From Alkalinema sp. CACIAM 70d (GTDB lineage Bacteria > Cyanobacteriota > Cyanobacteriia > Leptolyngbyales > Leptolyngbyaceae): a stretch of DNA of 64,000 nt. Positions within the stretch are counted from its first letter, which is position 1, and every line of letters begins with the position of its first letter. The notes below the pieces were generated by a model. The model was not told where the DNA came from. It saw only the letters and a program-made list of their open reading frames with translations, and did not search any database. Below, one piece after another: positions 42,962 through 51,111 of the stretch. The position numbers were made by a program, and so were the translations under genes. The stretch is taken from NCBI GenBank assembly GCA_002148405.1, contig MUGG01000123.1, positions 18,257 to 82,256 of the forward strand. The letters are read 5' to 3'.

Positions 42962-43583
42962 AGTCAATCCCTCCTTAAACGCAAAGGTTCCTACAGATCA
43001 CACGACCGATCTGCATCCCAGCACAGAACACCACCATGACGAAGCAGGCAACAGTATGTTTGGCTTCATCGTGTTTCTGCTGTCGGAAAGTGTGATTTTC
43101 CTCAGCTTTTTCACGGGCTATATCGTCTACAAAACCAATGCTCTGGACTGGTTGCCTCCCGGTGTGACAGGGCTGGAAACCCGTGAACCCGCAATTAATA
43201 CAGTGGTGTTAGTTTCCAGTAGTTTTGTCATCTACATTGCTGAACGGTTCCTGCATGTCAAACAGCTCTGGGGCTTCCGGTTGTTCTGGCTATTGACGAT
43301 GGCAATGGGCAGCTATTTCCTCTATGGGCAGGCAGTGGAATGGCGCAGTCTGTCGTTTGGCTTTACCGATGGCGTATTCGGTGGCACCTTTTACCTGCTG
43401 ACAGGATTTCACGGGCTGCATGTGCTGACTGGAATTCTATTGCAGGCGATTATGTTGGTGCGATCGTTCATCCCCGGTAATTACGATCGCGGCGAATTTG
43501 GTGTAGCCGCCACCTCTCTGTTCTGGCACTTCGTCGATGTCATCTGGATTATTTTGTTCGTGCTGATTTATCTGTGGCAGTGA
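42948..43583 (+). CDS. ctaE: Haem-copper oxidase subunit III
   Basis: This 211-aa subunit III has about five TM helices. It begins at the ATG at 42948 (MNPIEVNPSLNAKV) inside the end of ctaD; the longer frame from 42762 is a shadow of ctaD. The conserved MFGFIVFLLSESVIFLSFF, TGFHGLHVLTG and SLFWHFVDVIWIILF segments identify it. A His-rich stretch (STEHHHDEAG) precedes the first helix. Subunit III stabilises proton uptake by subunit I. Confidence 0.93.
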   Translation: MNPIEVNPSLNAKVPTDHTTDLHPSTEHHHDEAGNSMFGFIVFLLSESVIFLSFFTGYIVYKTNALDWLPPGVTGLETREPAINTVVLVSSSFVIYIAERFLHVKQLWGFRLFWLLTMAMGSYFLYGQAVEWRSLSFGFTDGVFGGTFYLLTGFHGLHVLTGILLQAIMLVRSFIPGNYDRGEFGVAATSLFWHFVDVIWIILFVLIYLWQ

Positions 43584-43592
43584 GGTGATTTC

Positions 43593-45104
43593 ATGATTAT
43601 CGATGACCAAATTTATGATCTGATCATTGTCGGTACAGGTGCAGGAGGCGGCACACTGGCTGCGAAACTGGCTCCCACAGGCAAGAAAATTCTGATCCTG
43701 GAACGGGGTGATTTCATGCCCCTGGAGGAACAGAACCGTAGCAATGTGGATATTTTCAAGCGCGAACGCTACCATGCTCCCGAACAGTGGTACGACAGTG
43801 CTGGAGAACCATTTTCGCCTCAGATGAATTATGCGATTGGTGGCAACACCAAAATCTATGGCGCAGTGCTGACACGGTTTCGCGAACAGGATTTTGAGAC
43901 GGTCAATCACCAGTCGGGCGTTTCTCCTGAATGGGGAGTGAAATATGCCGACTTTGAACCCTATTACACGGAAGCTGAGCAGCTTTACCAGGTGCATGGT
44001 CAGGTGGGTGCTGACCCCACTGAACCGCCCCACAGCCGGGACTATCCCTTCCCTTCCATCGCCCATGATCTGCAGATTGAACCGATTGTAGAAGCACTGA
44101 CCCAGCAAAGTTTGCACCCTGCCCCGCTGCCCCTGGGATTAACGCGGCAAACGGATGATCCCACCAATGATTCTGAAGTGAGTGGCATTGTCCCTGCCTT
44201 AAAGCATCCGAATGTCACGCTGAAGACTGGCGCTAAGGTTGTTTGCCTGCATACCAATCCATCGGGTCGGGTAGTCAAGGGCGTAGAAGTCGCAATCGCT
44301 GGACAATCCTATCTGTTTCTGGCGGATCTGGTGGTGCTATCCTGTGGAGCCGTTAATTCGGCTGCTTTACTCTTGCGATCGAGCAGCGATCGCCATCCCA
44401 ACGGTTTAGCAAACAGTTCTGGGCTGGTCGGACGCAACCTGATGAAAAGTTTGATGACGGTCGTGGTGCAACTGAGTACCAAACCCAATTCGGGTTCCTT
44501 TCAAAGAAGCGTATCTGTCAATGATTTTTATTGGGGCGATCGCGATTTTCCGTATCCAATGGGACACATTCAAAACGCGGGTGGTTTACTCACGGATATC
44601 ATCTTCGCGGAAGCCCCACCCATGTTCTCAGTGCTGGCAAAATTTATGCCTGGTTTTGGACTGAAGCAATTAGCCACTCATTCGATCGGTTGGTGGGCAC
44701 AAACAGAGGACTTACCTAATCCAGATAATCGAGTTCGGGTTGAAGGGGAGAAACTGTATATCGACTACACCCTCAACAACGTGGAAGCCCACGATCGCCT
44801 GATTTATCGCTGGACAGACATGCTCAAAACGATTGAGAAAGAACTGGATGGGTTTCAGCGGGGTGTAATGCATCCGCGTGGTGAAATTCCGATTCAGGTG
44901 ATGGCAAATCAATGCGGCACCTGTCGGTTTGGCGAAGACCCGAAAACATCCGTGTTAGATCTGAATTGTCGCACTCATGATATCGATAATCTCTATGTTG
45001 TCGATAGCAGTTTTTTCCCATCCAACGCCAGTGTCAGCCCTGCTCTGACCATTATCGCCAATGCGTTGCGTGTCGGTGATCATTTGATTGAACGATTGCA
45101 CTAA
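43593..45104 (+). CDS. GMC-family FAD oxidoreductase in the oxidase operon
   Basis: This 503-aa flavoprotein has an N-terminal FAD-binding motif (LIIVGTGAGGGTLAAKLAPTGKKILILERG) and GGNTKIYGAVLTRFRE in the flavin attachment region. The C-terminal GMC signature is NLYVVDSSFFPSNASVSPALTI, with GTCRFGEDPKTSVLD before it. It would oxidise an alcohol or sugar and could pass electrons to quinone. It starts 9 bp after ctaE, so it belongs to the ARTO operon. Compared with remembered relatives, the Cys-rich CxxCxxCDGxPC segment expected before the DAEV-like motif (here DSEVSGIVPAL) is missing, suggesting an in-frame loss. Confidence 0.85.
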   Translation: MIIDDQIYDLIIVGTGAGGGTLAAKLAPTGKKILILERGDFMPLEEQNRSNVDIFKRERYHAPEQWYDSAGEPFSPQMNYAIGGNTKIYGAVLTRFREQDFETVNHQSGVSPEWGVKYADFEPYYTEAEQLYQVHGQVGADPTEPPHSRDYPFPSIAHDLQIEPIVEALTQQSLHPAPLPLGLTRQTDDPTNDSEVSGIVPALKHPNVTLKTGAKVVCLHTNPSGRVVKGVEVAIAGQSYLFLADLVVLSCGAVNSAALLLRSSSDRHPNGLANSSGLVGRNLMKSLMTVVVQLSTKPNSGSFQRSVSVNDFYWGDRDFPYPMGHIQNAGGLLTDIIFAEAPPMFSVLAKFMPGFGLKQLATHSIGWWAQTEDLPNPDNRVRVEGEKLYIDYTLNNVEAHDRLIYRWTDMLKTIEKELDGFQRGVMHPRGEIPIQVMANQCGTCRFGEDPKTSVLDLNCRTHDIDNLYVVDSSFFPSNASVSPALTIIANALRVGDHLIERLH

Positions 45105-45863
45105 ATGAAAATTCATCCCCGTGAAATCTACGATTTACTGCTGGAATCGAGCCGCAGTGATACTACTGTGCAAGAGATTATCATTGGGCTAACCTGGACG
45201 TTTTGCCGATCTGAAGGAATTGGCTTATGCATGAGTCCGGGTCAGCCGACGCGCACCTTACCCTGGTCAGGAACGCTGGTAGGAATGGAGATCTCAGATC
45301 TGGCTCCCTGGATACGCTCCTGGGATAGCTATCAGGCGACGATCGGCATGGCTGTAATTAATTCAGTGATCAACCAGACATCCCCCTTACTCTCCCAGGC
45401 TCAACCCCTTTCTCCACAAGGTTCTGCCAATCTAGCCGTATTTGAGCATTTTCTCCCCCTGATTCGAGGGAAACGAGTGGTGATCATTGGGCGGTATCCT
45501 GGACTCTCCCAGTACGAACAAGCCGCAGACCTGACCATATTGGAGCGTCAACCCACTGCTCAGGATTTACCAGACACCGCCTGTGAGTACCTGTTACCCG
45601 ATGCCGATTGGGTCTTCCTCACCGCAACCTCCATCGCCAATAAAACGTTTCCCCGCTTAGTTGAACTTGCCCAACAGGCAGAGTTGGTGCTGATGGGTCC
45701 CACGGTTCCCTGGTTGCCTGAGTTAGCGGATATGGGGATTGATTATCTGGCTGGAGTTGCAGTCACCGATCCAACGGCTCTGTGGCAAACGATCGCCGAG
45801 GGCGGGGGAACCCGAATTTTTGATCAGGGGGTGCAATATCGCCTCTTGAAGCTGTCTGAGTGA
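45105..45863 (+). CDS. DUF364/DUF4213-like putative heavy-metal chelation protein
   Basis: This 252-aa protein starts with no gap after the GMC stop. The N-terminal part (about 1-100) resembles DUF4213 (EIIIGLTWTFCRSEGIGLCMSP...LPWSGTLVG). The C-terminal part is a Rossmann-like DUF364 domain (GKRVVIIGRYPGL, ADWVFLTATSIANKTFPRLVELA, LMGPTVPWLPELADMGIDYLAG). Such proteins are predicted to bind metals and often accompany metal transport or cofactor genes. Last gene of the oxidase operon; a role in metal supply is inference. Confidence 0.75.
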   Translation: MKIHPREIYDLLLESSRSDTTVQEIIIGLTWTFCRSEGIGLCMSPGQPTRTLPWSGTLVGMEISDLAPWIRSWDSYQATIGMAVINSVINQTSPLLSQAQPLSPQGSANLAVFEHFLPLIRGKRVVIIGRYPGLSQYEQAADLTILERQPTAQDLPDTACEYLLPDADWVFLTATSIANKTFPRLVELAQQAELVLMGPTVPWLPELADMGIDYLAGVAVTDPTALWQTIAEGGGTRIFDQGVQYRLLKLSE

Positions 45864-45876
45864 GGTGACAGGTAGA

Positions 45877-45966
45877 TCATCCTCTAAGCAACCGCAATCC
45901 ACTCAAAATCACCAAAACAGTCGAGCCTTCATGTCCAATCACTTCCAGGGGTATTACGGTATTTGA
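45877..45966 (-). pseudogene. C-terminal remnant of a heavy-metal P-type ATPase
   Basis: On the minus strand about 30 codons read SNTVIPLEVIGHEGSTVLV, then ILSGLRLLRG and a stop at 45877-45879. The PLxVIGHEGSTVLVxLxGLRLL pattern is the final TM helix region of cyanobacterial heavy-metal-transporting ATPases. Nothing upstream continues the protein, as the Uma2 gene begins 35 bp away. The fragment is too short for function and marks a deletion next to the oxidase operon. Confidence 0.55.
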
Positions 45967-46000
45967 TAGACTGGAGGCATCGATTAGGCTAAGTTGACCT

Positions 46001-46627
46001 ATGAGTATTGCAATTAATCCAGCAATTCAACAGAAGCCACTTAGCTTTGAAGAGTTTCTTGCTCGCTATGGTAGTGATAACCACTATGAGCTGATCGATG
46101 GAGAGGTATTTGATTTGGACCCACAGGACTGCACGAAGAAGTTGCAGCCTTCATCACAACGAAGATCTGTGTCCAGATCGACAATGCAGGTCTACCTTGG
46201 TTCGTCCTTCAGCGGGGACTGTTGCGCCCCTATAACGGCTGGCATGACAGCCTTTCGTCCTGATATTGCAGCGATCGATCGTAGTGAACTGCCTAAAGAG
46301 CCACTTTGGTCTGAACAATCGATCTTAACGCTAGACACCTCAATTAAATTTGTAGCAGAAGTCGTCCGTAGCAACTGGCAAAATGATTATGCACGTAAGC
46401 TTGAGGATTACGCAGCATTAGGCATCCTCGAATATTGGATTGCAGACTACGCAGGACTAGGGGGGACTCGACACATTGGGAAACCTAAACAACCCACCCT
46501 CTCCGTCTGTAAGCTCGTAGACGGAGACTATGAAATTCAGCAGTTTCGTGGCAATCAGGCCGTTGTGTCTTCAATTTTCTCAGGCTTGAAACTGTCCGCT
46601 GAACAAGTGTTACGGGCTGGTAGATAG
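46001..46627 (+). CDS. Uma2-family (DUF820) endonuclease with two compensating frameshifts
   Basis: This 208-aa frame has the Uma2 start (KPLSFEEFLARYGSDNHYELIDGEVFDLDP) and end (IKFVAEVVRSNWQNDYARKLEDYAALGILEYWIADYAGLGGTRHIG). Residues about 42-79 are foreign to the family. In the +1 frame the same DNA reads the expected GLHEEVAAFITTKICVQIDNAG and LPWFVLQRGLLRPYN. One base is thus missing near 46123 and one extra is present at 46237-46238. The end regions are well preserved. Either the protein has a scrambled core and is inactive, or the bases are miscalled. Uma2 proteins have a PD-(D/E)XK-like fold of unclear role. Confidence 0.75.
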   Translation: MSIAINPAIQQKPLSFEEFLARYGSDNHYELIDGEVFDLDPQDCTKKLQPSSQRRSVSRSTMQVYLGSSFSGDCCAPITAGMTAFRPDIAAIDRSELPKEPLWSEQSILTLDTSIKFVAEVVRSNWQNDYARKLEDYAALGILEYWIADYAGLGGTRHIGKPKQPTLSVCKLVDGDYEIQQFRGNQAVVSSIFSGLKLSAEQVLRAGR

Positions 46628-46690
46628 CAATGCCATCACTGCGGTGGAGCAAAGTAGACATTTCTCCTCTCGGTTAACCCAACGATCGCC

Positions 46691-47287
46691 CTACAATCCC
46701 ACAGTGTTCCTGGAAAACTTCGTTTTGACAAACCCCTTAAACCGTCGCCAATTTGCTTTCACCACCTTCCACTGAAGCAACATATGCAAAATAATCAACG
46801 CCAAAAAACTATAGGACAACCAGAAATGTAAACCCCGTCCCACATCCACCATCGGTTGACTTTGTGGAAAAATATCCGGAATCACAATCCCAAAAAACTT
46901 GACATTATTGGGACGAAACGAATTCGACAGAAAAATTCCCGTCACCGGAACGACCCACATCAAGCCATAGAGCAGCGTATGTAAGATCACGTTGCGAATC
47001 CACTTCGGTGAAAACTTCGGAAAACGCTTTCTGTACTTCTTGCCAATCACTTGCAGCAATACCAAAATCCGCCAGGTTAATAACCCTAACGTTAACAACC
47101 CGATCGACTTATGGAAATCATAAAGCGATCCTCGAAATGAGACCTCCCTGGGTAACTGTGCCATCCAAGTTCCCACGACAAACAAAATTAGATAGCAAAC
47201 CGCCATCCACCAGTGCACCGACATCAACCGTTGAAAAGCTGAATTGACTCTGGGAGAACGGGGAGCCGTAGTGGGTAATGAACTCAT
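46691..47287 (-). CDS. Cytochrome b561-type membrane protein
   Basis: This 198-aa protein has four TM helices, each with candidate haem-ligating His: SVHWWMAVCYLILFVVG, YDFHKSIGLLTLGLLTWRILVLL, ILHTLLYGLMWVVPVTGIFLSN and RGLHFWLSYSFLALIILHMLLQW. It fits the bacterial cytochrome b/b561 family, which moves electrons across the membrane from quinol or ascorbate-like donors. It is followed by a basic cytoplasmic tail. The gene is divergent from no near partner and lies about 110 bp downstream of the HtrA start side; its electron acceptor is unknown. Confidence 0.85.
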   Translation of the reverse strand: MSSLPTTAPRSPRVNSAFQRLMSVHWWMAVCYLILFVVGTWMAQLPREVSFRGSLYDFHKSIGLLTLGLLTWRILVLLQVIGKKYRKRFPKFSPKWIRNVILHTLLYGLMWVVPVTGIFLSNSFRPNNVKFFGIVIPDIFPQSQPMVDVGRGLHFWLSYSFLALIILHMLLQWKVVKANWRRFKGFVKTKFSRNTVGL

Positions 47288-47397
47288 GATTGCTTTCCCT
47301 TAAAAACCAACGAATTCTTTTCAGTCACACACTTTTCAGCAATCTCGCTAGCCTCAAACCTCAGTTTAAGGCTCCTATTCTAGTTTGGAAATTCTGG

Positions 47398-48606
47398 TTA
47401 CCTCGGTTCCTCAGACTGGCTTTGAGTCGGATATTCCCCCGGGCGAACTTCCACCGTCACCGTTTGATTGCCCCGTAGCACTTCAAACGTCAGCCCCTGA
47501 CCGATCGTACTCGCTTCCACCTTAGCTTGCATATCACTGGAAGTTTTGATCGGTTGCCCTTCTACCTTTTGAATAATGTCCCCTACCTTCAGCCCCCCTT
47601 GGGCAGCAGGCGATCGTTTACCGACCCGCACCACTAAAACGCCACTACTTTGGGTAATTTGGAGATTACTATCGGGATCATTATTGATTTGTTGCTGTAA
47701 ATCCGGAGTCAGATCCACCATTTGAATGCCGAGGAAAGGATGAGCAACCTTACCTTTGCTAAACAGTTGCTCCGCAATGCGATTAGCCGTCGCGATCGGA
47801 ATGGCAAACCCCAACCCCTGGGCATCGGCCCGAATCGCCGTATTAATCCCAATTACCTCACCCCGATCGTTGAGCAACGGGCCACCAGAATTGCCTGGAT
47901 TAATCGCCGCATCGGTTTGGATGAAATTAATGCGCTTATCGGAAATACCCACCTGGCTGCTCGATCGCCCCGTTGCGCTGATAATCCCTGCCGTCACCGT
48001 GTTATCAAGTCCCAGGGGATTGCCGATCGCGATCGCCCATTGTCCCGGAATCAAGCGATCGGAATCCCCCAACTTCACAGTCGGTAAATCCTTAGCATCA
48101 ATTTTAATCGCTGCCACATCCGTCACCGGATCTAAGCCAATCACCTTGCCCTTAAACGATCGGCCATCCTTCAGCACCACATTCACCTCATCCGCCTCCG
48201 CCACCACATGGGCATTGGTCAAAATCCGCCCATCCGCCGACAGAATAAACCCCGACCCCGTTCCCCGTTGCACCCGCTCCGGTTGGTCAGGAATTTGATC
48301 GCCAAAGAAACGCCGCAGCAAAGGATTTTGTAACGCCTCAGGCGCACTGGCCACGTGGCGAGCCGCATTAATCCTGACCACTGCTGGCCCCACCCGCTCC
48401 ACCGCCTCAGCAATGAAGTTAGGATTATTGCTCCCAGAAGCAGCTTGGGTCGGCGACTTAGCTTGAGTTGAGATCGTAGATAGGGACGGAGCACTTTCAG
48501 GATTGTTCGCAGCATTACGCACACAACTAGCCGTAATCAGCCCCACCCCACTCCCGATCGTCACTAGGGAAACCCCGATCGCCAGTTGTTTAAAGGAAAG
48601 TGCCAT
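47398..48606 (-). CDS. HtrA/Deg-family serine protease with PDZ domain
   Basis: This 402-aa protease has an N-terminal signal or anchor (about 7-27), ending in a Cys at 28 that might be lipidated although the lipobox is weak. It has a trypsin-like domain with His133 in ILTNAHVV, Asp163 in DPVTDVAAIKI and Ser240 in INPGNSGGPLL. One PDZ domain follows at about 295-395 (GVLVVRVGKRSPAAQGGLKVGDIIQKVEG). It degrades or refolds damaged proteins in the periplasm or thylakoid lumen. Cyanobacteria carry three such genes (htrA, hhoA, hhoB); which one this is cannot be decided here. Confidence 0.92.
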   Translation of the reverse strand: MALSFKQLAIGVSLVTIGSGVGLITASCVRNAANNPESAPSLSTISTQAKSPTQAASGSNNPNFIAEAVERVGPAVVRINAARHVASAPEALQNPLLRRFFGDQIPDQPERVQRGTGSGFILSADGRILTNAHVVAEADEVNVVLKDGRSFKGKVIGLDPVTDVAAIKIDAKDLPTVKLGDSDRLIPGQWAIAIGNPLGLDNTVTAGIISATGRSSSQVGISDKRINFIQTDAAINPGNSGGPLLNDRGEVIGINTAIRADAQGLGFAIPIATANRIAEQLFSKGKVAHPFLGIQMVDLTPDLQQQINNDPDSNLQITQSSGVLVVRVGKRSPAAQGGLKVGDIIQKVEGQPIKTSSDMQAKVEASTIGQGLTFEVLRGNQTVTVEVRPGEYPTQSQSEEPR

Positions 48607-48721
48607 AATTCGTTTCCGTTCCCGATCGTCAAAAATCCATTGCTGGCCTAGCTTTAAGTGTCGCCCAATCTTGCGAGAGTCAGCGACCCAAGCTGCAAAA
48701 TTTTACTCGATCTAGCAGAAT

Positions 48722-50860
48722 TCAACGATCGAACGCGAGCGTTTCTGCCTCAACTGCCCGATCGTCCTCCAACCCGATCGGAGCCACCGCATTGACCAAC
48801 GACAGCAGCACCCCCGTCTGCTCCTGGCCATTAGACGCGAGATCACTGTAACAAAGCACCACCTGCTCCTGGGTGCGACTCAGCAAATCCGTCAGAATCC
48901 GTTGCAACCGCCGTTCATTGGCCGCCTGCGTGTCATCCACCGTCCAAAGATGCCCCGACCAGCTTTGTAAAAACAACGGAGCCGCGAACAACGAATCCAC
49001 CCCACTCAGCCAGCGCGGACTGCCCGCGTCTAGCCAGAACTGCCAACGGTGCGATCGACGGCTGGAACGGTACTGGAACACGGTGGCCAGGGTTACGGCA
49101 TTCCGGGCAGGACCCATCGGGCGCACCGGGAAGGGATTGGCCGTCACCGCCCCCTCCCGCAATAGTTGGATCAGGCGGGCGATCGGTTGCGCATCGGACA
49201 CTTGACGGGGATCACTCAACCGCAGTCGCGCTTCCACTTCCCAATAATGCTGCGCCGTTTCCATCAATTCCCGCAGACTGGCCACCTGCTCAAAGGGCAG
49301 ATGGGTGCCCCCCTGGAAAAACGTTTGGATGGCCCGATCGAGCAGCACCACGGGCGTCGCAATCATGCGCTGACTCAGTTGGACTTGCTGATGGGCGATC
49401 CACTGCACTAGGGCATCGTAGGCTTGGCTGGCTTGGTAGCCCAGACGATCCCAGCGGGAAAAGGCTTGACTGGGCAACAGGCGCGGCGTTTCCGGATGGG
49501 GTTCAAAGCAGTGATCGGCCAGCAGTCCCGCCCGCACCGGATCGATCGCCCCAGCCCCCAGCACCACCAGCATTTCCGCGATCGCATCCCGCTTGATCCG
49601 TCGCCCCAAACCGGGATAAACCAGCGTCAGCAGCGACAGTAACCCCCGCACGATCGCCACCGAGGTCAGCGGGCGTTGCTCGTTCAAATTCTCCACCCGC
49701 ACCCCTTGGCTGGTCAGAATATTGGTCAAGGCATAGCGGGAAATCGGTTCCAAACCCGGGGCGATGATGGCCACATCGCTCGGTTCCACGTGGCCCCGCT
49801 GGATACCTTCCAAAATCAACTCGCTGGTTTGGCGCAGCAGTTGGGCGCGGGTTCCCGTTTGTAAGGCTCGGATGCTGTTGGGCAGGCTGGGCGGCAAAAA
49901 GGTCGGCGCGATCGCCAGTTCAATCACCGCTTCCCCGACTTCCTCCACAAGGGACCTGTCCCGCGCAGCCAATTCCGTCACCTGGCAACGATCGCGCAGG
50001 CTTGCCAAATATTCCGGATCCGCACCCAACCCTAGGCGAATGCCCCCGTTGGGGTTATGGGTCAGCACCGTAGGCCCATGGGCGTCCAGAAACTGCTCCA
50101 TCAGGGGCCGCACGATCGCCGGATATTCATCCACATCGTCGGCAAACAGGGCGGTGTAGCGGCTGTGTAATTTCTCCCGGTAGAGGGGATCGGGCAACAG
50201 CTCTTGGCCATAGAGTTCCGCAATCAAGCTGTAGGTCAGCAGGCCACGCTGCAAACACCACGATCGCCATTGCAGTAGCAGATCCCGCACGGTGTCGTAG
50301 GGCAGGGGCAGTTCGGTGGATTGGGAGCCTAACCCCTGGGTCAGGACGATCGGGAGATCCTGCAAATCCATTCCGCCCAAGGCCGCCAATTGCATCAGAT
50401 CCAGCAGACGGCGCACCAGCTTGGCCTCACGGATCCCCGTTTGTCCCACGGCCCGATCGAGTTCCGGTTGCCAGAGCCGCTGGGCCAGTTCCTGTTCGTT
50501 CTCCGGTCGTAGCCGCAAAGGGAATTGCGCTACCAAGTCCAGCTTCTCAATCAACAGCGCCCAAAACAGCACCACCTCATCTTCAAAGAACCCAAGGGGC
50601 GTCGTAGCGCGGAAAGGAAACTGAGCCTGGGTCGCCGCCGTTAGCCGATCGGTTAAGTCAATGCGGTTATCGCCGATCGCCGAGAGCACCAGCACCCCCG
50701 GAAAGGTAGGCAGCGTCGGATAGCTCTGCCGGGTACTGTTCGCCCATAAACAAAACTGATCGATCAGCGCTTGAGTTTTGCCGCTGCGACTGGGCCCCGT
50801 GATCCAATGGGCGAGGGGCTTGGCGTTGGAAGAAACACGATCGAGGGGCTGACCTAGCAT
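48722..50860 (-). CDS. AddB-like/UvrD-like helicase-fold protein
   Basis: This 712-aa protein has an N-terminal Walker A in HWITGPSRSGKTQALIDQF. Walker B-like DDVDEYP follows in RYTALFADDVDEYPAIVRPL. Helicase domain 2 blocks include VEPSDVAIIAPGLEPISRYALTNILTSQGVRV. It resembles the cyanobacterial recombinase-family proteins related to AddB/RecC-type inactivated helicases, expected to act in double-strand-break repair. There is no C-terminal nuclease domain and no nuclease partner adjacent. It is oriented divergently to pxcA. Family placement is moderate. Confidence 0.65.
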   Translation of the reverse strand: MLGQPLDRVSSNAKPLAHWITGPSRSGKTQALIDQFCLWANSTRQSYPTLPTFPGVLVLSAIGDNRIDLTDRLTAATQAQFPFRATTPLGFFEDEVVLFWALLIEKLDLVAQFPLRLRPENEQELAQRLWQPELDRAVGQTGIREAKLVRRLLDLMQLAALGGMDLQDLPIVLTQGLGSQSTELPLPYDTVRDLLLQWRSWCLQRGLLTYSLIAELYGQELLPDPLYREKLHSRYTALFADDVDEYPAIVRPLMEQFLDAHGPTVLTHNPNGGIRLGLGADPEYLASLRDRCQVTELAARDRSLVEEVGEAVIELAIAPTFLPPSLPNSIRALQTGTRAQLLRQTSELILEGIQRGHVEPSDVAIIAPGLEPISRYALTNILTSQGVRVENLNEQRPLTSVAIVRGLLSLLTLVYPGLGRRIKRDAIAEMLVVLGAGAIDPVRAGLLADHCFEPHPETPRLLPSQAFSRWDRLGYQASQAYDALVQWIAHQQVQLSQRMIATPVVLLDRAIQTFFQGGTHLPFEQVASLRELMETAQHYWEVEARLRLSDPRQVSDAQPIARLIQLLREGAVTANPFPVRPMGPARNAVTLATVFQYRSSRRSHRWQFWLDAGSPRWLSGVDSLFAAPLFLQSWSGHLWTVDDTQAANERRLQRILTDLLSRTQEQVVLCYSDLASNGQEQTGVLLSLVNAVAPIGLEDDRAVEAETLAFDR

Positions 50861-51111
50861 GGCGAAAACTCTGCCGAAAATGAGGAGGGGAAAGATGTTG
50901 AAACTCCGAGGGAAGCTCTATTCTAGTTTGGATGATCTAGAAAACTCCAGGTTTGTTGAAGCGATCGATTAGAAATTTGGTTCGTTCTAAGATAGATATT
51001 TCAGAAGGTCAGGCATAGAATAAGCTGTGCAATGTTTGCTACAGCACTTGAACTTTTTCACTCACTAGGATTTAATACAGCCTCCGGAGAAAAGCCGCCT
51101 CATCATCAATT

